Shown: positions 25,041 through 34,302, counted from the stretch's first letter. The stretch is DNA of 64,000 nucleotides from Pedobacter sp. FW305-3-2-15-E-R2A2 (GCF_038446955.1 NZ_CP151803.1:4340001-4404000); one strand, 5' to 3'. Program-made: numbers and translations. Notes: generated from the letters alone by a model not told the origin.

Positions 25041-25050
25041 CAGACTTTAT

Positions 25051-25674
25051 ATGGCACATCAAATACCAGCAGACGGCACATTACTTCCTTTAATGGAAGA
25101 ATTTTACACCATTCAGGGCGAAGGATTTAACACAGGAAAAGCGGCTTATTTTATTCGTTTGGGGGGTTGCGACGTCGGTTGTCACTGGTGTGATGTTAAA
25201 GAAAGCTGGGATGCAGAGTTACATCCACTAACCCTATCGGATGATATTGTCATTAAAGCAGATAGTTTTCCAGGGAAAGCAGTAGTGATTACTGGTGGTG
25301 AGCCATTGATCTACAACCTGGATTACCTGACCCAAAAGCTAAAAGAAAGAAATATCCTGACCTTTATAGAAACCTCCGGTGCCTATCCACTTTCGGGTAC
25401 ATGGGACTGGATTTGTCTTTCTCCAAAGAAATTTAAAGCACCCCGTCCGGACATCACTCCTTTTGCCAATGAGCTGAAAGTGATTGTCTTCAATAAGAGT
25501 GATTTTGAATGGGCAGAGAAATACGCAGAAAGTGTTTCTGATACCTGTAAGTTGTATTTACAACCGGAATGGTCTAAATCAAAAGAGATGACTCCACTGA
25601 TTATTGATTATGTAATGGCGAACCCTAAATGGGAAATCTCCTTACAAACTCATAAATATTTAAATATCCCTTAA
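25051..25674 (+). CDS. queE: 7-carboxy-7-deazaguanine synthase (radical SAM)
   Basis: A 207-residue radical-SAM enzyme. It converts 6-carboxytetrahydropterin to 7-carboxy-7-deazaguanine in queuosine synthesis. The start at 25051 is chosen because MEEFYTIQGEGFNTGKAAYFIRLGGC is the usual N-terminus; the longer frame adds a non-homologous tail overlapping the divergent Rieske gene. The [4Fe-4S] ligands are in the Cys-x3-Cys-x2-Cys motif CDVGCHWCDVKESW, followed by VVITGGEPL. The end IETSGAYPLSG...LSPKKFKAP is family-typical. Other que genes are not adjacent. Confidence 0.95.
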   Translation: MAHQIPADGTLLPLMEEFYTIQGEGFNTGKAAYFIRLGGCDVGCHWCDVKESWDAELHPLTLSDDIVIKADSFPGKAVVITGGEPLIYNLDYLTQKLKERNILTFIETSGAYPLSGTWDWICLSPKKFKAPRPDITPFANELKVIVFNKSDFEWAEKYAESVSDTCKLYLQPEWSKSKEMTPLIIDYVMANPKWEISLQTHKYLNIP

Positions 25675-25727
25675 TTATATCTTCAGATTTTTCGCTACAT
25701 TTAATATTATTCATAAACAGTAGCGTT

Positions 25728-27623
25728 TTGAAAAAAATATCTATTGCGGCTTTTTTAGTCTTTGTAATTCTTGGTGTTAGCGCTCAAACCTCCTCTGTCA
25801 AAAAAGCGATGGCTGATTTTGATAAGGCTCAGGTATACTTGAACAACAACAATTACGAAAGTGCAATTGCTTCTTTAAAAGATGCGGCAACCGCAGACCC
25901 AAATTTCCAGGTTGCCATTGTTCAGCTCGCCGAACTGAACAGAAGGATTAAATCTTTTGACGAAGCCAAACAGTACTATAACAAAGCTCTTGCTTTAGGT
26001 GCCGGATCAGATGCCCGGATCTATTATGGATTGGCGGAATCACATCTCAATACCGGTGATTATCACAATGCGCTAAAAAATATAACCCTTTTTATCGACA
26101 AATATACCGGCAGCGACAAGGACTTCCTTGCAAAGGCAAAAAAATACAAAAAGGACTGTGAATTTTCGATTCTGGCTTTAAAAACGCCTCAAAAATATGA
26201 ACCTGTTAACCTTGGTCCGCAAATCAACTCCGAACACCGGGATTATTTTCCTGCCATTACTGCGGATAATGAGACCTTAATTTTCAGCAGAAACATAGCA
26301 GGCAATGAAGACTTTTTCATTTCCAAAAAACGCAATAAAGAATGGAGTAGCCCTGTTTCTTTGAGTAGCAACATCAATACCTCACAATTTAATGAAGGTG
26401 CACAATCCATTTCTCCTGACGGGCAATACCTCTTTTTTACCGGTTGCAACAGACCAAATGGATTAGGAAGATGTGACCTCTACGTCAGCCATAAAGAAGG
26501 AAATAACTGGGGACAACCTTTTAACCTTGGTGCACCTGTAAACTCCATTTACTGGGAATCACAGCCAGCCATCAGCCCCGATGGAAATACCTTGTACTTT
26601 GTCAGCAACAGACCCGGAGGTATCGGCGGTTATGACATCTGGAAGACCTTGCTGAATGAGGAAGGCGAATGGTCAGCTCCTGTTAACCTTGGTCCGGAAA
26701 TCAACACCCCATACGACGAAAATACGCCTTTCCTTCATGCAGATGGAAAAACATTATACTTTTCATCAGACGGATGGCCCGGAATGGGGAACAAAGACAT
26801 ATTTATGAGCAGATTGGACAGTACCGGTCATTGGAGTAATCCCCTGAACATGGGCTATCCGATCAATAGCTTTAGCGAAGAGAGTGGGTTAATTGTGAGT
26901 CCGGACGGAACGGAAGCCTTTTTCTCCTCTAACTTAAAAGATGGATATGGCGACATGGACATTTATCAGTTTAAACTACCGGACGACAAAAAACCGATGG
27001 CCATAACGTATGTAAAAGGCATTGTTCGAGATAAAGAGACCCGGAAATTTCTGGAAGCAAGGGTTCAGGTGGTAAACCTGGGCAATAAAAAGACAGCCTA
27101 CAATGACTATACTTCTAAGGAAAACGGAGAATTTCTTGCGGTAATGCCGATAGGCGCTGATTATGCATTTAACGTCAGCGCAGATGGTTACCTTTTCTAC
27201 TCTGAAAATTATCAGCTGACCGCCGCCAATGGAAATAAACCATTTCTTCTTGAGATTGACCTGGATCGCTTAAAAGTTGGCACAGATATGATTCTGAAAA
27301 ACATCTTTTTTAACACCAATGAATACACCCTGTTACCTTCATCAGTAACGGAACTGGCAACCTTAAAAGACCTGTTAAAAAATAACCTGAATATCCATAT
27401 TGAAGTTCAGGGGCATACTGATAACATAGGTAATGACCTGCAGAACGAGAAATTATCAGTGAATCGCGCAAAAGCTGTTTATGATCACCTCATTGAAAGC
27501 AAGATCGATCCGGAGCGCTTAACCTATAAAGGTTATGGAGAGAGCAAGCCCATAGCAGGAAATGAAACAGAAGAAAAACGTAAAAGGAACAGAAGAACTT
27601 CCTTCCTCATTACCAAGATTTAG
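25728..27623 (+). CDS. PorE-like OmpA-family envelope protein (TPR, beta-propeller, carboxypeptidase-like, OmpA)
   Basis: A 631-residue protein, apparently with a TTG start and a Sec signal peptide (ending GVSAQ). Domains in order: TPR (about 30-140), WD40/PD40-type beta-propeller with repeated ISPDGxxLYF/FxSNRPGG strands (about 150-425), a carboxypeptidase regulatory-like domain (about 430-515), and a C-terminal OmpA peptidoglycan-binding domain (about 520-631) with IEVQGHTDNIGNDLQNEKLSVNRAKAVYDHL. This is the order found in PorE of the type IX secretion system of Porphyromonas. A lipobox is absent, unlike PorE. It may serve T9SS or be a more general envelope linker. Confidence 0.85.
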   Translation: MKKISIAAFLVFVILGVSAQTSSVKKAMADFDKAQVYLNNNNYESAIASLKDAATADPNFQVAIVQLAELNRRIKSFDEAKQYYNKALALGAGSDARIYYGLAESHLNTGDYHNALKNITLFIDKYTGSDKDFLAKAKKYKKDCEFSILALKTPQKYEPVNLGPQINSEHRDYFPAITADNETLIFSRNIAGNEDFFISKKRNKEWSSPVSLSSNINTSQFNEGAQSISPDGQYLFFTGCNRPNGLGRCDLYVSHKEGNNWGQPFNLGAPVNSIYWESQPAISPDGNTLYFVSNRPGGIGGYDIWKTLLNEEGEWSAPVNLGPEINTPYDENTPFLHADGKTLYFSSDGWPGMGNKDIFMSRLDSTGHWSNPLNMGYPINSFSEESGLIVSPDGTEAFFSSNLKDGYGDMDIYQFKLPDDKKPMAITYVKGIVRDKETRKFLEARVQVVNLGNKKTAYNDYTSKENGEFLAVMPIGADYAFNVSADGYLFYSENYQLTAANGNKPFLLEIDLDRLKVGTDMILKNIFFNTNEYTLLPSSVTELATLKDLLKNNLNIHIEVQGHTDNIGNDLQNEKLSVNRAKAVYDHLIESKIDPERLTYKGYGESKPIAGNETEEKRKRNRRTSFLITKI

Positions 27624-27630
27624 TTGATAT

Positions 27631-27660
27631 AAGAAAAGCGGTTAAATAACCGCTTTTCTT
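27631..27660. terminator. Bidirectional terminator between the PorE-like gene and kdsA
   Basis: Perfect 14-bp arms AAGAAAAGCGGTTA and TAACCGCTTTTCTT. The hairpin overlaps the last codons and stop of kdsA on the minus strand. Confidence 0.85.
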
Positions 27661-28457
27661 AATCTTACCAGTTTTACCAGTAAATCTTCCAGTAAATCCA
27701 GATGTAACATATTTGCACCATCTGATTTTGCATTTGCAGGATCAGGATGTGTTTCTATAAAAAGCCCGTCAGCACCAACAGCAATTGCCGCCTTGGCAAT
27801 GGTTTCAATCAGTTCAGGTTTTCCTCCTGTTACACCAGAACTTTGGTTCGGCTGTTGCAGAGAATGCGTACAATCCATCACTACCGGAACTCCGAAGGCC
27901 CGCATTTCCGGTAATCCACGATAATCTACAATCAGGTCCTGATAGCCGAAAGTATTTCCGCGATCCGTTAAAATGACCCTGTTATTTCCGGATTCTACGA
28001 TCTTTTCTACCGCGAATTTCATCGATCCGGCAGATAAAAACTGACCTTTCTTTACGTTCACCACTTTGCCGGTATGCGCTGCTGCGATTAGCAAATCTGT
28101 CTGGCGACAAAGAAATGCAGGGATCTGCAGGACATCCACATAAGCTGCTGCCATTGCTGCTTCGCCACTTTCATGGATATCAGTCACCGTTGGCACGTTA
28201 AAAGTTTTACCAACTTTCTCGAGAATCTTCAATGCTTTTTCATCTCCTATTCCGGTAAATGAGCCACCTTTTGAGCGGTTCGCTTTACGGTAAGAGCCTT
28301 TAAAAATATAAGGGATATTCAGTTTATCAGTGATGGTAACGATTTTCTCCGCAATGCGCAGTGCCATCTCCTCACTTTCAATGGCACATGGCCCAGCCAT
28401 TAAAAAGAAATTATTGGAATCCTGATGTTTTAAATTATCTAATGGGAAATTGATCAT
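27642..28457 (-). CDS. kdsA: 3-deoxy-8-phosphooctulonate (KDO-8-P) synthase
   Basis: A 271-residue cytoplasmic TIM-barrel enzyme that condenses arabinose-5-phosphate and phosphoenolpyruvate to KDO-8-phosphate for the LPS inner core. Motifs include FFLMAGPCAIESEEMALRIAE, FKGSYRKANRSKGGSFTGIG and VVMDCTHSLQQPNQSSGVTGG. The DCTHSLQQPN segment without the metal-type Cys pattern suggests the usual KdsA classes; metal dependence cannot be decided safely. It lies 15 bases downstream of recQ on the same strand. The arabinose-5-phosphate isomerase gene is divergent on the other side of recQ. Confidence 0.97.
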   Translation of the reverse strand: MINFPLDNLKHQDSNNFFLMAGPCAIESEEMALRIAEKIVTITDKLNIPYIFKGSYRKANRSKGGSFTGIGDEKALKILEKVGKTFNVPTVTDIHESGEAAMAAAYVDVLQIPAFLCRQTDLLIAAAHTGKVVNVKKGQFLSAGSMKFAVEKIVESGNNRVILTDRGNTFGYQDLIVDYRGLPEMRAFGVPVVMDCTHSLQQPNQSSGVTGGKPELIETIAKAAIAVGADGLFIETHPDPANAKSDGANMLHLDLLEDLLVKLVRLRKAVI

Positions 28458-28472
28458 TTTGTATCTTGTGTA

Positions 28473-30662
28473 TTAATTACCTAATTCAGACATGAATTTG
28501 ATCCGCATCAACTGGATCTCTTCACGGGAATAATCTGTTTCCCCTAATTCTTTTAATGCTTCATCGATAGAATCGTTTTCCGCAGACTGGAAGTAATCAA
28601 ATACTTCATCCTGACGGTCTTCATCAATCAATTCATCTACAAAATAATTAAGGTTCAGCTTAGTGCCTGAATTTACGATAGCTTCGATCTCTTTTAAGAT
28701 ATCGAAATAAGTAATGCCTTTAGACTTCGCGATATCTTCCAGACCAATCTGTCTGTCAATATTCTGGATAATGGATACTTTAAGCTGCGATTTATTGGCC
28801 TGAGTCTTAATGATCAGGTCTATCGGGCGCTCAATGTCATTATCATCTACATATTTCTTAATCAGCTCAATGAATGGAGAACCGAATTTCATGGCTTTTC
28901 CGTTTCCTACTCCGGAGATCTGTTTCAACTCATCCATTGCGATTGGATAATGTGTACACATCTCTTCTAATGAAGGATCCTGGAATACCACAAATGGCGG
29001 TACATTCTTTTGCTTGGCGATTTTCTTTCTAAGGTCCTTTAACAGCTGTAACAATTGCGTATCCAGCGTTCCTGTTCCATGTTTAACATCATCCTCATCG
29101 TCGTCCGCAGCACTTTCTATCGGCTCGTTGAGCACAAATTTAAGGCTATATGGGTTTTCGATGAAATCTCTTCCGTTATTGGTTAACCTTAAAAGGCCGT
29201 AGTTGTCAATATCTTTAGACAGGAAATTGTTCAGTACCGACTGACGAACCAGAGACTTCCAGTAGTTTTCTCCTTCTACCATTCCCAGACCGAACTCCGC
29301 AATCTTACCATGCTCGTAAGCAATCGTTTGTGCCGTTTCAGAACCGGTAAAGATGTTCAGGATATGAGTATCGTCAAACTTCTCTCCTATGCGTTGAATC
29401 AACTTCAATAAAACCAGCAGGGATTCTTCCGCGTCAAAAAGTTTCTTCGGCTTTTTACAGTTATCACACATGCAGTTACAGCCTGTTTCATTGAAGTTTT
29501 CTCCAAAGTAATGCAGGATCTGTTTCCTCCGACACACGCCGGACTCTGCATAGTCGATCACTTCTTTCAGGATCTGTGTTCCGATTTCACGCTCAGATAC
29601 CGGCTTATCCTTCATGAACTTTGCCAGCTTATCTACATCTTTTTGCGCGTAAAAAGCGATACATACCCCTTCACCACCATCTCTTCCTGCTCTACCGGTT
29701 TCCTGGTAATAGCCTTCCATACTCTTTGGAATATCATGGTGGATCACGAAACGTACATCCGGTTTATCGATTCCCATACCGAAAGCGATGGTGGCCACAA
29801 TCACCTCCACATCTTCCATCAGGAATTTGTCCTGCGTATCAGCCCTCACCTTAGGTTCTAATCCTGCATGGTAAGGCAAAGCCTTAATCCCGTTCAGATT
29901 TAGCGCTTCCGCGACTTCTTCTACCTTTTTACGACTCAGACAATAAATAATCCCGGATTTGCCCGTATTGTACTTGATGTACCGGATCATTTCCTTAATG
30001 ACATCTCTTTTCGGGCGGATCTCATAAAATAAGTTCGGTCGGTTAAAGGACGACTTAAATAAGGTTGCGTCCGACATCTGCAGGTTCTTAATGATGTCCT
30101 GCTGAACTTTCGGAGTGGCTGTTGCCGTTAAAGCGATAATTGGAATATCATCTCCCAGGCCACAGATGACCTGTCTTATCTTCCTGTATTCCGGACGGAA
30201 GTCATGCCCCCATTCAGAAATACAGTGGGCCTCATCGACCGCCACAAAGGATATCTTAATCAGTTTTAAGAACTCAATATTGTCTTGCTTCGAAAGCGAT
30301 TCCGGGGCAACGTATAACAATTTGGTTTGTCCACTCAGCAAGTCACTTTTTACCTGGGTAATTTCCGCTTTGTTTAAAGAAGAGTTTAAAAAGTGAGCGA
30401 TGCTGTCGCTTCCGCCGAAAGCCCTCAGCTGATCTACCTGATTTTTCATCAGGGCAATCAAGGGCGATATAACAATTGCAGTACCTTCGCTCATTAGCGC
30501 CGGTAACTGGTAACATATGGATTTCCCTCCACCTGTAGGCATAATAACAAACGTATTCTTTCCTTCAAGAACATTAGTGATGATAGACTCCTGATCACCT
30601 TTAAAATTGTTAAAACCAAAAAAGGTTTGTAAGTTATCAAACAACGACTTTTTCACATCCAT
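28473..30662 (-). CDS. recQ: ATP-dependent DNA helicase RecQ
   Basis: A 729-residue superfamily 2 helicase. The order is Walker A MPTGGGKSICYQ, DEAH-type AVDEAHCISEWGHDFRPEYR, ALTATATPKVQ, the helicase C domain with HHDIPKSMEGYYQETGRAGRDG, the zinc-binding Cys cluster near residues 375-405 (CRRKQILHYF...CNCMCDNC), the winged helix, and an HRDC domain (about 525-600). A C-terminal extension of about 100 acidic residues is common in Bacteroidetes RecQ. It unwinds recombination and replication intermediates. kdsA follows 15 bases downstream. Confidence 0.97.
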   Translation of the reverse strand: MDVKKSLFDNLQTFFGFNNFKGDQESIITNVLEGKNTFVIMPTGGGKSICYQLPALMSEGTAIVISPLIALMKNQVDQLRAFGGSDSIAHFLNSSLNKAEITQVKSDLLSGQTKLLYVAPESLSKQDNIEFLKLIKISFVAVDEAHCISEWGHDFRPEYRKIRQVICGLGDDIPIIALTATATPKVQQDIIKNLQMSDATLFKSSFNRPNLFYEIRPKRDVIKEMIRYIKYNTGKSGIIYCLSRKKVEEVAEALNLNGIKALPYHAGLEPKVRADTQDKFLMEDVEVIVATIAFGMGIDKPDVRFVIHHDIPKSMEGYYQETGRAGRDGGEGVCIAFYAQKDVDKLAKFMKDKPVSEREIGTQILKEVIDYAESGVCRRKQILHYFGENFNETGCNCMCDNCKKPKKLFDAEESLLVLLKLIQRIGEKFDDTHILNIFTGSETAQTIAYEHGKIAEFGLGMVEGENYWKSLVRQSVLNNFLSKDIDNYGLLRLTNNGRDFIENPYSLKFVLNEPIESAADDDEDDVKHGTGTLDTQLLQLLKDLRKKIAKQKNVPPFVVFQDPSLEEMCTHYPIAMDELKQISGVGNGKAMKFGSPFIELIKKYVDDNDIERPIDLIIKTQANKSQLKVSIIQNIDRQIGLEDIAKSKGITYFDILKEIEAIVNSGTKLNLNYFVDELIDEDRQDEVFDYFQSAENDSIDEALKELGETDYSREEIQLMRIKFMSELGN

Positions 30663-30706
30663 TACGCGTATAAAATATTCAGTGCTATATTTACTTCAAA
30701 ATAACA

Positions 30707-30714
30707 TAATTTTG
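30707..30714 (+). promoter_or_regulatory. -7 box of kdsD
   Basis: TAATTTTG (TAnnTTTG), 37 bases upstream of the TTG start of the sugar-phosphate isomerase gene and inside the divergent gap with recQ. Confidence 0.45.
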
Positions 30715-30751
30715 CACTAATTCAAAGCATCAATATACTAATTAATTCTGT

Positions 30752-31717
30752 TTGAAAAGTAAAAAAACTATTATCGGGGACGCAGTCAACACGTTACAGC
30801 TGGAAGCACAGTCAATTTTGGGGCTGATTGAGCACATAAATGACGATTTTATCCAGATTATCGACCTTATTCTGCAATGTAAAGGCCGTGTTATTGTTAC
30901 AGGAATCGGTAAAAGCGCGATTATTGCGCAGAAAATTGTGGCAACTTTCAATTCTACAGGCACTCCATCGATATTTATGCATGCTGCAGATGCGGTGCAT
31001 GGAGACCTTGGAATGATCCAGAAAAACGACATTGTGATCTGTATTTCCAAGAGCGGAAACACCCCGGAAATCAAAGTATTGGCGCCCCTGCTGAAGCAAT
31101 CCGGAAACCTGATGATCGGAATGGTAGGACAACTGAATTCAGAGCTCGCCATACAGGCTGACCTGATCCTGAATACCACTGTGGAAAAGGAAGCTTGTCC
31201 GCATAACCTGGCCCCTACCACAAGTACAACAGCCCAACTGGCCATGGGCGATGCCCTTGCGATCTGTTTGCTGAATGCCAGGAATTTTAATGAAGAAGAC
31301 TTTGGCAGATACCACCCCGGAGGTGCATTAGGTAAACGCCTGTACCTCAAGGCGGGAGATATTGCGATTAAAAATCAAAAGCCAAGCATCCCGCCCACAG
31401 CTTCTGTAAAAGATGTCATAATTGAAATTAGTCAAAACCGTTTAGGTGCAGTCGTTGTTATTGAGGCGGATGCGATTTTAGGAATCATTACTGACGGAGA
31501 TATCAGGAGAATGTTAGAAAAACACACTAATTTAGCCGACATTAAAGCGAGTGATTTGATGAATCCCCATCCTAAAACCATTGAAAAAGAGCTCCTGGCG
31601 ATTAATGCACTGGAAATGATTAAAGAAAACAACATTACACAGTTATTGGTGACTGATGCCGGTGCTTACTTTGGGATGATACATTTACACGACCTTCTTC
31701 AGGAAGGTATAATTTAA
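30752..31717 (+). CDS. kdsD: Arabinose-5-phosphate isomerase (KpsF/GutQ family)
   Basis: A 321-residue protein with an N-terminal SIS sugar-isomerase domain (about 30-180) and two C-terminal CBS domains (about 200-320). Signature segments are VTGIGKSAIIAQKIVATFNSTGTPSIFMHAADAVHGDLGM and CPHNLAPTTSTTAQLAMGDALA. It converts ribulose-5-phosphate to arabinose-5-phosphate, the substrate of KdsA encoded 2.3 kb away on the other strand. The start codon is TTG at 30752, with no better ATG in frame. manC follows 14 bases downstream. Confidence 0.95.
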   Translation: MKSKKTIIGDAVNTLQLEAQSILGLIEHINDDFIQIIDLILQCKGRVIVTGIGKSAIIAQKIVATFNSTGTPSIFMHAADAVHGDLGMIQKNDIVICISKSGNTPEIKVLAPLLKQSGNLMIGMVGQLNSELAIQADLILNTTVEKEACPHNLAPTTSTTAQLAMGDALAICLLNARNFNEEDFGRYHPGGALGKRLYLKAGDIAIKNQKPSIPPTASVKDVIIEISQNRLGAVVVIEADAILGIITDGDIRRMLEKHTNLADIKASDLMNPHPKTIEKELLAINALEMIKENNITQLLVTDAGAYFGMIHLHDLLQEGII

Positions 31718-31731
31718 GAATTTAGTTTAGC

Positions 31732-32823
31732 ATGAATAAAAATAATTACGCACTAATCATGGCCGGTGGCGTTGGCAGCCGATTCTGGCCAGTGAGCAGA
31801 ACAGAATATCCCAAGCAGTTCATTGATTTTTTTGGTATTGGAAAAACACTCATTCAAAGTACTTACGAACGCTTTTTAAGGATTTGTCCGCCGGAGAATA
31901 TTTTTGTGGTAACGAATGAAATTTACACTGATATCGTTAAAGAGCAACTGCCAAACCTGGCAGAGAACCAGATTCTTGCGGAACCTATCATGCGCAATAC
32001 GGCACCATGTATCTCCTATGGTTCTATGAAAATCCTCAACCTGAATCCCGATGCGACCATTGTCGTAGCGCCTTCAGACCACACCATTACCAACCAGGAT
32101 GCTTTCATCGCAGCTATTGAACAATCTTTAAAAGCGGCATCTGAAAACGATTGTCTGATTACACTGGGTATTAAGCCTAGCAGACCGGACACAGGTTATG
32201 GGTATATCCAGTACGTAGAAAACACTTTAAAGACAGACGATCAGATTCATAAGGTTAAAATTTTTACGGAGAAACCAAATCTGGATCTTGCCAAGTCATT
32301 TATTCAGAGCGGAGATTTTCTATGGAATGCCGGCATCTTTATCTGGTCGGCAAAGTCGATCACTAAAGCTTTCGCTAAGCACCTTCCGGAGATGCATGAG
32401 ATCTTTCTTCAGGGAAATCCGATATACAACACCATTAATGAAACAGAGTTCATTGGCGTGGCTTATCAGCAGTGTACCAATATTTCTATAGATTTTGGAA
32501 TCATGGAAAAAGCAGATAATGTTTATGTCCTGCCTGCGGATTTCGGATGGTCAGATCTGGGTACCTGGGCTTCCATTTACGACATCGCCGAGCACGACTA
32601 TGTGGGCAATGCGGTAATCCCTGCCGAGAAAGTGATGATGTTTGACTCTTCAAACTGCATGGTAAACGTTCCTAAAGACAAGCTGGTGATCCTTCAGGGA
32701 TTACATGATTATATTGTGGTAGAGTCTAATAACACCCTGATGATCTGTCCAAGAACGGAAGAACAGAATATTAAACAGATTGTGGCCGATGTAAAATCTA
32801 AATTCGGTACAAAGTATATATAA
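31732..32823 (+). CDS. manC: Mannose-1-phosphate guanylyltransferase
   Basis: A 363-residue nucleotidyltransferase that makes GDP-mannose from mannose-1-phosphate and GTP. The N-terminal LIMAGGVGSRFWPVSRTEYPKQF is the GTP-binding signature. FTEKPNLDLAKSF and WNAGIFIWSAKSI are the sugar-binding signatures, and ADFGWSDLGTWASIY closes the domain. It lacks the C-terminal isomerase domain of bifunctional ManC/AlgA, so it is the short single-function form. It is co-directional with kdsD, pointing to LPS or surface polysaccharide precursor synthesis, and ends at a strong terminator. Confidence 0.95.
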   Translation: MNKNNYALIMAGGVGSRFWPVSRTEYPKQFIDFFGIGKTLIQSTYERFLRICPPENIFVVTNEIYTDIVKEQLPNLAENQILAEPIMRNTAPCISYGSMKILNLNPDATIVVAPSDHTITNQDAFIAAIEQSLKAASENDCLITLGIKPSRPDTGYGYIQYVENTLKTDDQIHKVKIFTEKPNLDLAKSFIQSGDFLWNAGIFIWSAKSITKAFAKHLPEMHEIFLQGNPIYNTINETEFIGVAYQQCTNISIDFGIMEKADNVYVLPADFGWSDLGTWASIYDIAEHDYVGNAVIPAEKVMMFDSSNCMVNVPKDKLVILQGLHDYIVVESNNTLMICPRTEEQNIKQIVADVKSKFGTKYI

Positions 32824-32843
32824 CCAAGAACTTACCTTTTTTT

Positions 32844-32885
32844 AATACATCCGGATTCTGGCAAATGCTAAAATCCGGATGTATT
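32844..32885 (+). terminator. Terminator after manC
   Basis: Perfect 14-bp arms AATACATCCGGATT and AATCCGGATGTATT, followed by GTTTT. Its position argues against the upstream ATG at 32865 being the start of the next gene. Confidence 0.85.
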
Positions 32886-32924
32886 GTTTTAACATTTTTC
32901 GTTGCCTCAAAATTTCTCTTTACA

Positions 32925-34196
32925 ATGACTAAGTATTTATACGGAATTGACTTTGGAACAACCAATTCTGCCCTATCGATCTATGATGATGAAAAAAAAG
33001 AAATCATCGATACAATTACCGTTCCCTCCATTTTATATTTCCAGAATGAGCTCAGTGCTGCAGAGCCTGTAAGCCATTTTGTGGGCGAAGATGCCATTAC
33101 TGCCTACCTGAAAGATGGAATGAAAGGCCGGTTTATGAAATCCATAAAAAGGATTTTGCCGAGAAGCAGTTTCATTGAAACCCGTGTCTACAATAAAAAA
33201 TACAACGCTTCAGACCTGGTGACTTTAATTTTAAGAGACTTGAAACTGAAAGCGGACAAGATCATCGGATATGATTGTCAGAAAGCCATCATTGGCAGAC
33301 CTGTTTTCTTCGACGACGACAATACGGCCAAAGATGCCCTTGCACAGAAACGCTTAAATAAAGCCGCAGAAAGTGCAGGATTTACCGACATCAGGTTCCA
33401 GTTTGAACCCATCGGTGCGGCCTTTGCCTATGAGAAAACCATTACTAAAAAAGAGAAAGTACTCGTTGCCGATTTAGGTGGTGGTACAACCGATTTTACC
33501 TACCTCATCCTGGATCCTGAAAAAGTGGGCAGCAAGGACCGTAGAAACGACATCCTGGCAACCGGTGGTATTTATATCGGTGGCGATAGCTTCGATTCTT
33601 CGTTTATGTGGGACCGGGGAACGCCTCATTTCGGAAAAGACACCCTTTATGAAGCCGCTCCGGGCAAAATGTTAACCGTTCCGAACTCCTACTTCAGCAA
33701 CATCTGTTCCTGGGAACAAATGAACTTCTTTAACGGATTAAGGGTAAGGAATGATCTTCAGAATTATTACCACTATTCGAAACAGAACCCGAAACTAAAG
33801 AACCTGATCACGCTGACCAATCACAATCTCGGCTATTCCCTTTTTCAATCTATTGAAAAAACAAAAGTACAGTTGTCAAAAAGCGATGATTCTCCTTTTG
33901 TGTACAACAAGATGGAAATAGAGATTGATGAGCAGGTATCTATTGATCAATACAACACCATCATTCAGAAAGACCTGAGAAAGATCAGCATGTATCTGGA
34001 TGAGTTTATCCTTAAACACCAGATCAAAGCAGAAGAAATCGACAGTTTGTTCCTCACTGGCGGAACTTCACTCGTTGCAGCAGTTAAAAACTTGTTTGAC
34101 ACCAAATTCCCAGGTGTTCCTGTAAATTCAGGAGATAACTTTATCAGTGTAGCCAAAGGATTGGCCTATAGCGGATATTTATTTGAAGAAGCTTAA
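32925..34196 (+). CDS. yegD: Hsp70-like chaperone, YegD type
   Basis: A 423-residue actin-fold ATPase. The start at 32925 (MTKYLYGIDFGTTNSALSIYD) is preferred; the longer frame begins inside the manC terminator. Phosphate-1 GIDFGTTNS, phosphate-2 VADLGGGTTDFTYL and adenosine LFLTGGTSLVAAVKNL motifs are intact. The IGRPVFFDDDN and FQFEPIGAAFAYE segments match E. coli YegD. It lacks the C-terminal substrate-binding lid of DnaK, so it is a truncated Hsp70 homologue whose clients are unknown. No DnaJ or GrpE gene is near. Confidence 0.92.
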   Translation: MTKYLYGIDFGTTNSALSIYDDEKKEIIDTITVPSILYFQNELSAAEPVSHFVGEDAITAYLKDGMKGRFMKSIKRILPRSSFIETRVYNKKYNASDLVTLILRDLKLKADKIIGYDCQKAIIGRPVFFDDDNTAKDALAQKRLNKAAESAGFTDIRFQFEPIGAAFAYEKTITKKEKVLVADLGGGTTDFTYLILDPEKVGSKDRRNDILATGGIYIGGDSFDSSFMWDRGTPHFGKDTLYEAAPGKMLTVPNSYFSNICSWEQMNFFNGLRVRNDLQNYYHYSKQNPKLKNLITLTNHNLGYSLFQSIEKTKVQLSKSDDSPFVYNKMEIEIDEQVSIDQYNTIIQKDLRKISMYLDEFILKHQIKAEEIDSLFLTGGTSLVAAVKNLFDTKFPGVPVNSGDNFISVAKGLAYSGYLFEEA

Positions 34197-34204
34197 ATAG
34201 CCTA

Positions 34205-34230
34205 TGGGGCGGTCTGAAAAGGCTGCCCCA
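34205..34230 (+). terminator. Terminator after yegD
   Basis: An 11-bp stem TGGGGCGGTCT / AGGCTGCCCCA with two G-U pairs and a GAAA tetraloop, followed by ATATTTT. Confidence 0.8.
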
Positions 34231-34256
34231 ATATTTTAAACGTCCTCCCTTTCAAA

Positions 34257-34272
34257 GGTGATGAACATCACC
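34257..34272. promoter_or_regulatory. Crp/Fnr-like palindrome 1
   Basis: GGTGATGAACATCACC has perfect 7-bp arms around AA and contains the TGATnnnnATCA pattern of Crp/Fnr-family sites. It lies 68 bases upstream of the 131-residue gene. A second copy of the core TGATGAACATCA lies at 35800-35811. Confidence 0.55.
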
Positions 34273-34302
34273 ATAAAGACTGATCCCGGTCAATCAAACA
34301 AA

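Noticed and set aside
24892..25050. N-terminal extension of queE to the ATG at 24892
   Set aside because: It overlaps the divergent Rieske gene, contains a -7 box at 25033-25040, and encodes a sequence unlike QueE.
32865..32924. N-terminal extension of the Hsp70-like gene
   Set aside because: It starts inside the manC terminator hairpin; the ATG at 32925 begins the conserved actin-fold sequence.
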